Of a DNA stretch of 20,000 nt, positions 1-8,590 are shown in pieces. The notes under the pieces are model-generated. The model ran no database searches and was not told the origin of the DNA. It saw only the letters and a program-made list of their open reading frames with translations. Source of the stretch: Cryptomeria japonica (taxonomy: Eukaryota > Streptophyta > Pinopsida > Cupressales > Cupressaceae); NCBI RefSeq assembly GCF_030272615.1, contig NW_026729145.1, positions 72,501 through 92,500 on the forward strand, written 5' to 3'. Every line of letters starts with the position of its first letter. Position 1 is the first letter of the stretch. The translations under genes and the position numbers were made by a program.

Positions 1-89
1 CACCCATCCCAGTACTACTCCGGCCCAAGCGCGCTTAACTGCGGAGTTCTGATGGGATCCGGTGCACTAACGCTGGTATGATCGCACCC
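1..89 (-). rRNA. 5S ribosomal RNA, partial (3' end cut by window edge)
   Basis: This is the 5' three quarters of a 5S rRNA gene read on the minus strand. The RNA starts at 89 with GGGTGCGATCATACC. The gene continues through CACCGGATCCCATCAGAAC, the A box (AGTTAAGCGCGCTTGG) and the intermediate element to GGGATGGGTG at base 1. Only the last 30 nt or so (end of the C box and 3' stem) lie outside the window. It is base-for-base the same as the complete copy at 6005-6123 over the shared part, so it is probably functional. It is transcribed by Pol III, opposite to the Pol I promoters further right. Confidence 0.95.
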
Positions 90-860
90 GTTATGAGCTT
101 GTCGCAGTGTGTACTTAGCAAACCGCGACCCACGTGCGAATCCACCCCGGCCACCCACCCCCGTCGAGGTGCACACCCTCCCTCGCGAAGTGCGCCCCGT
201 TCGCCAAGTGTGAGCCCTGCCCGGGTGCGCGCACCTTGCTAGGGCGTCGGGTGTGCACCCGGCCCGGCCTACGTGCGTGCACCTGGACGGGGCGTCGTGT
301 GCGTGCAGTGTCCCGTCTGCAACGCGGTGCCCACACACCACCTCGGGCGCAACGACCTGCGCTCACATGTGGGCCGAGTGCACCTTGGTGCATGTTCGGG
401 GCGCCTCGGGTGCACGCTCGATCTTGCCCCGGTGCACCAAGGCGCTCGGTTTGCCCCGGGTGCGCACTTGGTGCAAGGTGGGCACCCAAAATAGGGATCA
501 AGCACCAAAACACAAGTTTCGGGATGCAAAATGGGACCCAAGGACCACAAATGCGTTCCAAGACCCATGATGGGTCCACGAGAACAAAAATGTGTTCCGA
601 GACTTAATAAACAAATATTGGGTTTTAGGAGAAGAAACATGCTCTGATGCCCAAAACGAGAATCGACCCCGAAAAGGCCACAGGCCAAAAGTGGGATGCG
701 AGACAAAAAAAAATGGGACCCGAGGACCAAAATTGGGTTCCCAGGTCGAAGACAGGGCAACCGGACAAGAAACGACCTCTAAGGCTCGAAATGAGTCCCG
801 ACGACTAAAACTTGACAAGAAGCACCCATCAGGCACCCAACTCGACACCCATGGGATGCC
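90..860. other. Spacer upstream of 5S copy 1, no gene seen
   Basis: Bases 90-480 are GC-rich and already contain scattered GTGCGCACC-like words. Bases 480-850 are more AT-rich, with A-runs (for example around 706-714) and two related phrases, ATGGGACCCAAGGACC near 532 and ATGGGACCCGAGGACC near 714. Frames here are short and overlap on both strands without codon-like character. The same stretch recurs almost unchanged at 6124-6894. Confidence 0.7.
112..117 (-). promoter_or_regulatory. TATA-like element upstream of 5S copy 1
   Basis: On the minus strand TAAGTA lies at -28 to -23 relative to the 5S start at 89, and the base at -1 is C. Plant 5S genes typically have a TATA-like element near -28 and C at -1. 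The match is imperfect, so the call rests on position and on its identity in both 5S copies. Confidence 0.45.
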
Positions 861-1370
861 GACCCACCCGGGCTTCCACCTAGCACACCTTGGCACCCAC
901 CCACCCTCGCACCCAACCTCGCACCCAACTTAGCACCTTTGAACCCACATTGGCACTCACCCTGACCCTGGCACCTTGGAACCCACATTGGCACTCACCT
1001 TGACCCTGGCACCCACCTTTGCACTCACCTTGGGACCCACCCTGGCTCCCACCTCGGCACCCACCCAGACACCCACCTTGGTTCCTTGGCACCCACCTTG
1101 GATCCTTGGCACCCACCCCGACACCCACCTTGGCACGCAACTTGGCTACTTGCCACCCACCTTGGCTCCTTGACGCCCACCCCGACAACCACCCCGTGAC
1201 CTACCCTGGCTAGGGTTGGTGCACACCCACCCTGGTGCCCACCTTGGCACCCACCCCATGACCCACCTTGGCACGCACCTTAGTACCCACCCCGTTACCC
1301 ACCCTAGGACCCACCCCGTGACCCACCTTGGCCAGGGTGGGTGCCTTGGTGCGCACAACTTGCCTGGGCT
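861..1370 (+). repeat. CACCC/TTGG minisatellite, first array
   Basis: This is a degenerate tandem array built from words such as CACCCACCTTGG and CACCCACCCTGG, with variable spacing of roughly 11-25 bases. The plus strand is pyrimidine-rich. The minus strand is correspondingly rich in GGTGGGTG and GGG runs. Open frames through it (Pro/Thr-rich one way, Gly/Val/Trp-rich the other) are repeat artefacts. It ends at a junction phrase around GCCAGGGTGGGTGC that leads into the next array. Confidence 0.85.
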
Positions 1371-1375
1371 GCACA

Positions 1376-1508
1376 CCAGGGCGGGCTCAAGATGGCACCC
1401 GCGTTCCGTTTTTTTCACTATCTTTCAAAACGGAAATTTTAAAATCTCGTTTTTTTTTTTTTTTTGCCTTTTCTGGAAATTAGTGAAGGCAGCGCATCAA
1501 AGGTGCGC
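1376..1508 (+). repeat. T-rich module 1
   Basis: The module starts with GGGCTCAAGATGGCACC, then a T-run, CACTATCTTTCAAAACGGAA, ATTTTAAAATCTCG, a second T-run of 17, GCCTTTTCTGGAAATTAGTG and AAGGCAGCGCATCAAAGGTG. This is the best preserved type. It is sharply AT-rich inside GC-rich flanks. Its function is unknown. Confidence 0.85.
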
Positions 1509-1906
1509 AATGCTGGTGCGAACCCGGGAGCGCTCCGATGTGTGCTCCAAGGTGCGGCGTGCACGAAGTCCGAGCCCGGCTTGCCCCGGGTGCGCACCTC
1601 GCGTGCACCTTCGCCGGGGTGAGCACCTTGGCTGGGTTGCGCGCCCTGGTGCGCACCAAGGAGCGCTCTGAAGTGTGCTCCAAGGTGCGGCGTGCACGAA
1701 GTCGGAGCTCGGTTTGCCCCGGGTGTGCACCTCGGGTGCGCACCTCGCGTGCACCTTCGCTGCGGTGGGCACCTTGGCTGGGTTGCGCGCCTTGGTGGGC
1801 ACCATGCAGTGCACGAAGTCGGAGCCCGGTTTGCCCCGGGCGCGCACCTCCGCCAGGGTGGGCACCTTGGTGCGCACAACTTGCCTGGGCTGCGCACCAG
1901 GAAGGG

Positions 1907-2020
1907 CTCAAGATGGCACCCGCGTTCCGTTTTTTTCACTATCTTTCAGAACGGAAATTTTAAAATATCGTTTTTTTTTGCCTTTTCTGGAAATTAGTGA
2001 AGGCAGCGCATCAAAGGTGC
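1907..2020 (+). repeat. T-rich module 2
   Basis: This copy has the same order of blocks as module 1, with CTTTCAGAACGG and AAAATATCG variants and a shorter second T-run. It lies about 520 bp after module 1 and is followed by GCGCATCAAAGGTGCGCAAC. Confidence 0.85.
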
Positions 2021-2256
2021 GCAACGCTGGTGCGAACCTGGGAGCGCTCCGATGTGTGCTCCAAGGTGCGGCGTGCACGAAGTCGGAGCCCGGTTTGCCC
2101 CGGGTGCGCCCTGGTGGGCACCATGGTGCGCACCAAGGAGCGCTCCGAAGTGTGCTCCAAGGTGCGGCCTGCACGAAGTCGGAGCCCGGTTTGCCCCGGG
2201 CGTGCACCGCGGGTGGGCACCTTGGTGCGCATGCCTTGCCTGGGCTGCGCACCAGG

Positions 2257-2380
2257 GCGGGCTCAAGATGGCACCCGCGTTCCGTTTTTTTCACTATCTT
2301 TCAAAACGGAAATTTTAAAATCTCATTTTTTTTTGCCTTTTCTGGAAATTAGTGAAGGCAGCGCATCAAAGGTGCGCACC
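2257..2380 (+). repeat. T-rich module 3
   Basis: This copy is nearly the same as module 1 apart from T-run length (ATCTCATTTTTTTTGCC). It lies about 350 bp after module 2. Confidence 0.85.
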
Positions 2381-2540
2381 TCGCTGCCCACCACGGTGCG
2401 CAACGCCGGTGGGCACCCGGGAGTGCTTCGAAGTGTGCTCCAAGGTGCTGCGTGCACGTTGTCGGAGCCCGGTTTGCCCCGGGTGCGCACCTCGCGTGCA
2501 CCTTCGTCGGGGTGGGCACCTTGGCTGGGTTTGCCCCGGC

Positions 2541-2640
2541 TGCGCTCCGAAGCGGGGTTATTGGAGCGCCGCCTCTTTTTTTGTCGGAGCGTTTGGTGGG
2601 GTTTCTCGCATTGGCTCTTCCCAGGCCCGGTTGCCACCCT
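2541..2640 (+). repeat. T7-containing module, copy 1
   Basis: This stretch of about 100 bp reads GCGCTCCGAAGCGGGGTTAT, TGGAGCGCCGCC, a T-rich run, GTCGGAGCGTTTGGTGGGG, TTTCTCGCATTGGCTCTTCC, CAGGCCCGGTTG. GCGCTCC and GGAGCGC form a short inverted repeat just before the T-run. A second copy lies at 3011-3105. No gene was recognised. Confidence 0.75.
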
Positions 2641-2727
2641 GGCGCGCACGAAGTCGGAAGTAGGGTTAATTGCCCGGGTGCGCACCTTTGCCAGGGTGGG
2701 CACCTTACCTGGGCTGTGCACCAGGGC

Positions 2728-2850
2728 GGGCTCAAGATGGCACCCGCGTTCCGTTTTTTTCACTATCTTTCAAAACGGAAATTTTAAAATCTCCTCTTTT
2801 TTTTGCCTTTTCTGGAAATTAGTGAAGGCAGCGCATCAAAGGTGCGCACC
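2728..2850 (+). repeat. T-rich module 4
   Basis: This copy has the same block order, with ATCTCCTCTTTTTTTTGCC as the second T-run. It is followed by GCGCACCTCGCTGCCCACC, as after modules 3 and 5, so these three share a longer higher-order unit. Confidence 0.85.
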
Positions 2851-3010
2851 TCGCTGCCCACCTTGGTGTGCTCTGAGGTGCGCACCCGGGAGCGCTACGA
2901 AGTGTGCTCCAAGGTGCGGCGTGCACGTTGTCGGAGCCCGGTTTGCCCCGGGTGCGCACCTCGCCTGCACCTTGGCCGGGGTGGGCACCCTGGCTGGGTT
3001 TGCCCAGGGT

Positions 3011-3105
3011 GCGCTCCGAAGCGGGGTTACTGGAGCGCCCCCTCTTTTTTTGTCAGAGCGTTTGGTGGGGTTTCTCGCATTGGCTCTTCCCAGGCCCGGT
3101 TGTTG
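3011..3105 (+). repeat. T7-containing module, copy 2
   Basis: This is the second copy of the module at 2541-2640, about 470 bp further on, with a few substitutions (TTACTGGAGCGCCCC, GTCAGAGCG). Its position relative to T-rich modules 4 and 5 matches that of copy 1 relative to modules 3 and 4, so it belongs to a higher-order unit of about 470-490 bp. Confidence 0.75.
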
Positions 3106-3223
3106 GGTGCGCTCCCACCCTGGCGCGCGCGAAGTTGGAAGTTGGGTTAATTGCCCGGGCGCGCACCTTCGCCAGGGTGGGCACCTTGGTGCGCACACCT
3201 TGGCTGGGCTGCGCACCAGGGCG

Positions 3224-3345
3224 GGCTCAAGATGGCACCAGCATTCCCTTTTTCTCACTATCTTTCAAAACGGAAATTTTAAAATCTCGTTTTTTTTTGC
3301 CTTTTATGGAAATTAGTGAAGGCATCGCATCAAAGGTGCGCACCT
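3224..3345 (+). repeat. T-rich module 5
   Basis: This copy has several changes: CAGCATTCCCTTTTTCTCAC in place of CGCGTTCCGTTTTTTTCAC, TTTTATGGAAATTAG in place of TTTTCTGGAAATTAG, and GGCATCGCATC in place of GGCAGCGCATC. It is otherwise intact. Confidence 0.85.
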
Positions 3346-3766
3346 CGCTGCCCACCTTGGTGTGCTCCGAGGTGCCCACCACGGTGCGCTCCGAGGTGCC
3401 CACCACGGTGCGCAACGCCGGTGCGAACCCGGGAGCGCCCCGATGTGTGCTCCAAGGTGCGGCGTGCACGAAGCCGGACCCCGGTTTGCCCCGGGTGCGC
3501 ACCTCGCGTGCACCTTGGTGCGCACACCTTGGCTGGGTTGCGCGGCCTGGTGGGCACCATGGTGCGCACCAAGGAGCGCTCCAAAGTGTGCTCCAAGGTG
3601 CGGCGTGCACGAAGTCCTAGCCCGGTTTGCCCCGGGTGCGCACCTTCGCCGCGGTGGGCACCATGGCGTGCACGAAGTCGGAGCCCGGTTTGCCCCGGGT
3701 GCGCACCTCGCGTGCACCTTCGCCGGGGTGGGCACCTCGGCTGGGTTGCGCGCCCTGGTGCGCACC

Positions 3767-4610
3767 AAGGAGCGCTCCGAAGTGTGCTCCAAGGTGCGGC
3801 GTGCACGAAGTCGGAGCCCGGTTTGCCCCGGGTGCGCACCTTCGCCGCGGTGGGCACCCTGGTGCGCACCATGGCGTGCACGAAGTCGGAGCCCGGTTTG
3901 CCCCGGGTGCGCACCTCGCGTGCACCTTCGGCGGGGTTGCGCGCCCTGGTGCGCACCAAGGAGCGCTCCGAAGTGTGCTCCAAGGTGCGGCGTGCACGAA
4001 GTCGGAGCCCGGTTTGCCCCGGGTGCGCACCTCGCGTGCACCTTCGGCGAGGTTGCGCGCCCTGGTGGGCACCATGGTGCGCACCAAGGAGCGCTCCGAA
4101 GTGTGCTCCAAGGTGCGGCGTGCACGAAGTCGGAGCCCGGTTTGCCCCGGGTGCGCACCTCGCGTGCACCTTCGCCGCGGTGGGCACCATGGCGTGCACG
4201 AAGTCGGAGCCCGGTTTGCCCCGGGTGCGCACCTCGCGTGCACCTTCGCCGGGGTGGGCACCTCGGCTGGGTTGCGCGCCCTGGTGCACACCAAGGAGCG
4301 CTCCGAAGTGTGCTCCAAGGTGCGGCGTGCACGAAGTCGGAGCCCGGTTTGCCCCGGGTGCGCACCTCGCGTGCACCTTCGCCGCGGTGGGCACCATGGC
4401 GTGCACGAAGTCGGAGCCCGGTTTGCCCCGGGTGCGCACCCCGCGTGCACCTTCGCCGGGGTGGGCACCTCGGCTGGGTTGCGCGCCCTGGTGCGCACCA
4501 AGGAGCGCTCCGAAGTGTGCTCCAAGGTGCGGCGTGCACGAAGTCGGAGCCCGGTTTGCCCCGGGTGCGCACCTCGCGTGCACCTTCGCCGCGGTGGGCA
4601 CCTTGGCTGG
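3767..4610 (+). repeat. 207-bp tandem units within the complex array
   Basis: The phrase AAGGAGCGCTCCGAAGTG occurs at 3767, 3958, 4086, 4293 and 4500. The last three are exactly 207 apart. Each 207-bp unit contains two copies of GAAGTCGGAGCCCGGTTTGC, one followed by CGCCGCGGTGGGCACC and one by CGCCGGGGTGGGCACC. The unit is therefore itself an internal duplication. The earlier, irregular spacings reflect deletion variants. Confidence 0.85.
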
Positions 4611-4769
4611 GTTGGGCACCATTGAGCGCTCCGAAGTGTGCTCCAAGGTGCGCACCATGGCCCTCCAAGGTGCGCAGCATGGCGTGCACGAAGTCGGAGC
4701 CCGGTTTGCCCCGGGTGCGCACCTCGCGTGCACCTTCGCCAGGGTGGGCACCTCGGTGCGCACACCTTC

Positions 4770-4828
4770 TCAATGTTTTCTTGCCTTTTCTGGAAATTGG
4801 TGAAGGCAGCGCATCAAAGGTGCGCACC
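4770..4828 (+). repeat. T-rich module 6, truncated
   Basis: Only the right half is present, from TGTTTTCTTGCCTTTTCTGG to GCGCATCAAAGGTGCGCACC. The left T-run and the CAAAACGGAAATTTTAAAA core are lost. This truncation marks the right end of the regular 207-bp units. Confidence 0.8.
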
Positions 4829-5442
4829 TCGGTGTGCTCCGAGGTGCGAACCCGAGAGCGCTCCGAGGTGCCCACGAAGTCGAAAGTCGGGTTAATTGCA
4901 TTGTTTTCCCCGGGTGCGCTCCGAGGTGCGCAACATCGGTGCGCACCAAGGAGGGCTCCGAAGTGTGCTCCAAGGTGCGCACGATTCGGAGCTCAGTTTG
5001 CCCGGGGTGCGCACACCTTGGCTGGGTTGCGCACCCTTTGTGCGCTCCAAGGTGCGCACGAAGTCGGAGCTCGGTTTGCCCCGGGTGCGCACCTTCGCCA
5101 GGGTGCGCACCTTGATGCGCACGCCTTGGCTGGGCTGCGCACCTTGGTGGGTGCCATGGTGCGCACCTTTCGTGCGCTCCAAGGTGCGCACGAAGTCGGA
5201 GCTCGGTTTGCCCCGGGTGCGCACCTTGGTGGGCGCCATGGTGCACTCCGAGGTGCCCAAGATTGGTGCGCACCAAGGAGCGCTCCGAAGTGCGCTCCAA
5301 GGTGCGTAGGTGCGCGCGAAGTCGAAAGTTGGGTTAATTGTCCGGTTTGCCTCGGGTGCGCACCTTGCGTGCACCTTCGCCAGGGTGGGCGCCTTGGTGC
5401 GCACACCTTGGCTGGGCTGCGCACCCGGGCGCGCACACCTTG

Positions 5443-5565
5443 GCACCCGCGTTTCCTTCATTTTAAATTTTTTTTTTTTACAATCTCTCAAGTGGGAAAT
5501 TCTATAATCTCAACTTTTTTTGCCTTTTCAGGAAACTTTTGAATGGAGCGCATCATTGGTGCGCT
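5443..5565 (+). repeat. T-rich module 7, diverged
   Basis: This distant member reads GGCACCCGCGTTTCCTTC, TTTTAAATTTTTTTTTTTAC, CAATCTCTCAAGTGGGAAAT, TCTATAATCTCAAC, a T-run, GCCTTTTCAGGAAACTTTTG, AATGGAGCGCATC. Block order is kept and most blocks differ, which suggests the oldest copy at the array edge. Confidence 0.75.
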
Positions 5566-5640
5566 CCGAAGTGTGCTCCAAGGTGCGCACCTCTGGTGTG
5601 CTCCAAAGCTCTCTCCAGCTGCGTGCACCTGCCCCGGCCG

Positions 5641-5992
5641 CGCACCCGGCCCCGCCCAGCTTCGCTCACCTGTCCCGGGCGTCTGGTGCGGAACCTTAGA
5701 GTAAGAAACATCACCGTGCACCTTGGCCAACGTGCGCGACTCGACCGAGCGCGCACTGGCCGAGGTGCACACCGATTTCACCTGGGTGCGCGCGCAGCAC
5801 CTCGGGCGCACCGGGGTGCGCGCACAACGCCCGGGTTGCACCGTGGCCTGTGTGCTCGGGGCGCCTCGGGTGCGCGCTCGGTGTCGCCCCCGCGCGCGCG
5901 GTAGTGCGGGCAGCGCACCCCGGCCCGGCCCGGCCCCGACGAGAACGCAAACGGGCAAAAGGTTTATTCAAATAGCATTGCGACGCCCGGCG
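5641..5992. other. GC-rich spacer 3' of 5S copy 2, no gene seen
   Basis: This is a very GC-rich stretch with CCCGGCCCGGCCCGGCC around 5919-5936 and a CGCGCGCGCGG run near 5890. It includes GGGGCGCCTCGGGTGCGCGC near 5858, which resembles GGGGCGCCTCGGGTGCACGC near 398, so even this part is related to the 5S upstream spacer. An AT-richer patch, AGGTTTATTCAAATAGC, lies at 5960-5976. Confidence 0.6.
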
Positions 5993-5997
5993 AAAAA
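5993..5997 (-). terminator. Pol III T-run terminator of 5S copy 2
   Basis: On the minus strand the 5S 3' end (GCACCCT) is followed by TTCTTAG and then TTTTT at 5997-5993. A run of at least four T on the coding strand is the usual Pol III stop. A second TTTT lies at 5957-5960 as a possible backup. Confidence 0.75.
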
Positions 5998-6004
5998 CTA
6001 AGAA

Positions 6005-6123
6005 AGGGTGCAACACCGGGACTTCCCGGGAGGTCACCCATCCCAGTACTACTCCGGCCCAAGCGCGCTTAACTGCGGAGTTCTGATGGGATCCGGTGCA
6101 CTAACGCTGGTATGATCGCACCC
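6005..6123 (-). rRNA. 5S ribosomal RNA, complete
   Basis: The RNA component of the large ribosomal subunit, 119 nt, is read from 6123 to 6005. It begins GGGTGCGATCATACCAGCG and ends GTGTTGCACCCT. The two ends pair to form helix I (GGGTGC with GCACCC). The internal Pol III promoter is intact: A box AGTTAAGCGCGCTTGG, intermediate element GCCGGAG, and C box GGATGGGTGACCTCCCGGG. Compared with angiosperm 5S as I recall it, several paired positions carry G/C (CCCGGTG in the 3' part). This looks like gymnosperm-type 5S. The length is normal and there is no break, so it is likely functional. It is oriented opposite to the Pol I promoters at 8852-12973. Confidence 0.97.
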
Positions 6124-6894
6124 GTTATGAGCTTGTCGCAGTGTGTACTTAGCAAACCGCGACCCACGTGCGAATCCACCCCGGCCACCCACCCCCGTCG
6201 AGGTGCACACCCTCCCTCGCGAAGTGCGCCCCGTTCGCCAAGTGTGAGCCCTGCCCGGGTGCGCGCACCTTGCTAGGGCGTCGGGTGTGCACCCGGCCCG
6301 GCCTACGTGCGTGCACCTGGACGGGGCGTCGTGTGCGTGCAGTGTCCCGTCTGCAACGCGGTGCCCACACACCACCTCGGGCGCAACGACCTGCGCTCAC
6401 ATGTGGGCCGAGTGCACCTTGGTGCATGTTCGGGGCGCCTCGGGTGCACGCTCGATCTTGCCCCGGTGCACCAAGGCGCTCGGTTTGCCCCGGGTGCGCA
6501 CTTGGTGCAAGGTGGGCACCCAAAATAGGGATCAAGCACCAAAACACAAGTTTCGGGATGCAAAATGGGACCCAAGGACCACAAATGCGTTCCAAGACCC
6601 ATGATGGGTCCACGAGAACAAAAATGTGTTCCGAGACTTAATAAACAAATATTGGGTTTTAGGAGAAGAAACATGCTCTGATGCCCAAAACGAGAATCGA
6701 CCCCGAAAAGGCCACAGGCCAAAAGTGGGATGCGAGACAAAAAAAAATGGGACCCGAGGACCAAAATTGGGTTCCCAGGTCGAAGACAGGGCAACCGGAC
6801 AAGAAACGACCTCTAAGGCTCGAAATGAGTCCCGACGACTAAAACTTGACAAGAAGCACCCATCAGGCACCCAACTCGACACCCATGGGATGCC
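6124..6894. other. Spacer upstream of 5S copy 2, no gene seen
   Basis: This is the second copy of the stretch at 90-860, apparently unchanged: a GC-rich left part followed by a more AT-rich part with A-runs. It adds nothing beyond the first copy. Confidence 0.7.
6146..6151 (-). promoter_or_regulatory. TATA-like element upstream of 5S copy 2
   Basis: TAAGTA lies at -28 to -23 from the 5S start at 6123, with C at -1 (6124 on the plus strand is g). Position and composition fit the plant 5S upstream element, although TAAGTA is not a canonical TATA box. Confidence 0.45.
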
Positions 6895-8590
6895 GACCCA
6901 CCCGGGCTTCCACCTAGCACACCTTGGCACCCACCCACCCTCGCACCCAACCTCGCACCCAACTTAGCACCTTTGAACCCACATTGGCACTCACCCTGAC
7001 CCTGGCACCTTGGAACCCACATTGGCACTCACCTTGACCCTGGCACCCACCTTTGCACTCACCTTGGGACCCACCCTGGCTCCCACCTCGGCACCCACCC
7101 AGACACCCACCTTGGTTCCTTGGCACCCACCTTGGATCCTTGGCACCCACCCCGACACCCACCTTGGCACGCAACTTGGCTACTTGCCACCCACCTTGGC
7201 TCCTTGACGCCCACCCCGACAACCACCCCGTGACCTACCCTGGCTAGGGTTGGTGCACACCCACCCTGGTGCCCACCTTGGCACCCACCCCATGACCCAC
7301 CTTGGCACGCACCTTAGTACCCACCCTGTTACCCACCCTAGGACCCACCCCGTGACCCACCTTGGCCAGGGTGGGTGCACCCACCCTGGTGCCCACCTTG
7401 GCACCCACCCATCCTAGCACCCAGCCTGTGACCGGGCTTGGAACCCAACCTTGCACCCGTCTTGGCCAGTGTGGGTGCGCACCCATCCTGGCACCCACGT
7501 TGTGACACACCCTTTAACCCACGCACCCTAGCAGCCACGTTGGCACCCACCTTGGAACACAACCTAGCAACTTGGCACCCACCCCGTGACCCACCTTGGC
7601 ATCCACCATAGCAGTCGCCCACTTGGCACCCACCTTGGAACCCAAGTTGGCACCCACCTCGGCACCCACCTTGACACTTGTGGACCCACCTTGCCACTCA
7701 CCCTAGCATCGACCCATCCTAGCACCCACCCTGGCACCTTTGCACCCTAGCACTCACCCATCCTAGCACCTAACCTGTGACCCACCTTGACACTCACCCT
7801 CGCACCCACCTTGGAACCCAACCTAGCACCCACCCACCCTGACACCAACCCTAGCACCTACCCACCCTTGCACCCACCCTGTGACCCATCTTGGCACCCA
7901 CCCATCCTACCACTCAACCTATCACCCACCTTCTCACCCACCTTGGCATCCACCTTAGCACCCACCCACACTGGCACCTTGGCACCCACCTCGGGCAAGG
8001 TGGGTGCACACCCACCCTGACACCCAATTTAGAACCAACCGAGCATGTTACCCACCTTGGCACCCACATTGCAGCCCACCCTAGTACCCACCCTATGACC
8101 CACATTGGCATCCACACCCTAGCACCCAGGCACCTCGACACCCGCCTTGACACGCACCCTAGCACTAAACCTGTGACCCACCTTGGAACTCACCCTAGAA
8201 CCCACCCACCCTGTGAACCACCTTGGCATCCACCTTAGCACCCACCCACCTTGGCACCCACTCTAGCACTCACCCATCCTAACACCCAACTTGTTACCCA
8301 CCTTGGCACCCGCCCTCGCGTCCACCTTGAAACCCACCCTAGCACCCACCCACGCAGGAGCCCACCTTGGCACCCAACCTAACACCCACGCATCCTGGCA
8401 CCCAACTTGTGACCCACCTTGGAACCCACCCTAGTACCCACCTTTGAACCCACTATATCACCAACCCACCTTGGCACCCACCCTATGACCCTCTTTGGAA
8501 TCCACCCTAGCACGCACCCACCCTGGCACCCACCATGGAGCGCACCCTAGCACCCACCCACCTCGGCACGCACCTCAACACCCACCTTGG
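6895..8590 (+). repeat. CACCC/TTGG minisatellite, second, extended array
   Basis: This has the same sequence type as 861-1344 but runs for about 1.7 kb. The part after 7378 is less regular: CACCCACCCTAGCACC, TGTGACCCACCTTGGCACC and similar units, often grouped so that a TGTGACCC or ATGACCC word recurs every few units. Palindromic interruptions of the type GGGTGGGTGCACCCACCC occur near 7375, with looser ones near 7250, 7470 and 7998. Confidence 0.85.
7366..7389. repeat. Perfect 24-bp palindrome at the duplication break
   Basis: The half-site CCAGGGTGGGTG is followed immediately by its exact reverse complement. The identity between the two long direct repeats ends one base past the centre of this palindrome. 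Confidence 0.85.

Larger units (their letters stand above)
1..1344 (+). repeat. Long direct repeat, left copy (period 6034 bp)
   Basis: Bases 1-1344 recur at 6035-7378, an offset of exactly 6034. Conceptual translations in several frames are identical between the copies from 15 to about 1247. The one difference I noticed is C at 1293 versus T at 7327. The repeat includes the 5S gene, its upstream spacer and the first CACCC array, and it probably extends leftward out of the window. Near-identity implies recent duplication or ongoing homogenisation of a 5S-bearing spacer unit. Confidence 0.95.
1345..5640 (+). repeat. Complex GGTGCGCACC-rich spacer array
   Basis: About 4.3 kb is made of shuffled short modules: GCGCTCCGAAGTGTGCTCC, AAGGTGCGGCGTGCACGAAG, TCGGAGCCCGGTTTGCCCC, GGTGCGCACCTCGCGTGC and GGTTGCGCGCCCTGGTGC. 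The 10-bp perfect palindrome GGTGCGCACC and near variants recur throughout. Seven T-rich modules interrupt it, and the middle (about 3560-4600) is organised into regular longer units. It is very GC- and CpG-rich. Frames stay open for up to about 726 codons on both strands at once, as expected from repeats poor in stop codons rather than from genes. Confidence 0.85.
6035..7378 (+). repeat. Long direct repeat, right copy
   Basis: This is the second copy of bases 1-1344. Identity ends at 7378. There the left copy continues into the GGTGCGCACC complex array (CTTGGTGCGC at 1345), while this copy continues with more CACCC minisatellite. The end point lies at the centre of a perfect palindrome at 7366-7389. 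Confidence 0.95.

Noticed and set aside
15-607. Overlapping frames of 105-163 codons near 15-760, repeated identically at 6049-6794
   Set aside because: They overlap the 5S gene and its spacer on both strands. Identity between copies comes from the DNA duplication, not from coding constraint.
1441-1466. T-runs in the T-rich modules as Pol III terminators of hidden small RNA genes
   Set aside because: No A and B box pair or other Pol III gene signal was found before them, and the modules repeat as AT-rich blocks.
3362-5542. A 726-codon open frame on the plus strand, with long frames on the minus strand over the same bases
   Set aside because: The frames are made of repeated GGTGCGCACC-type modules, with several frames open on both strands at once, Arg/Cys/Pro/His-rich translations and no domain. 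Absence of stops follows from the repeat composition.
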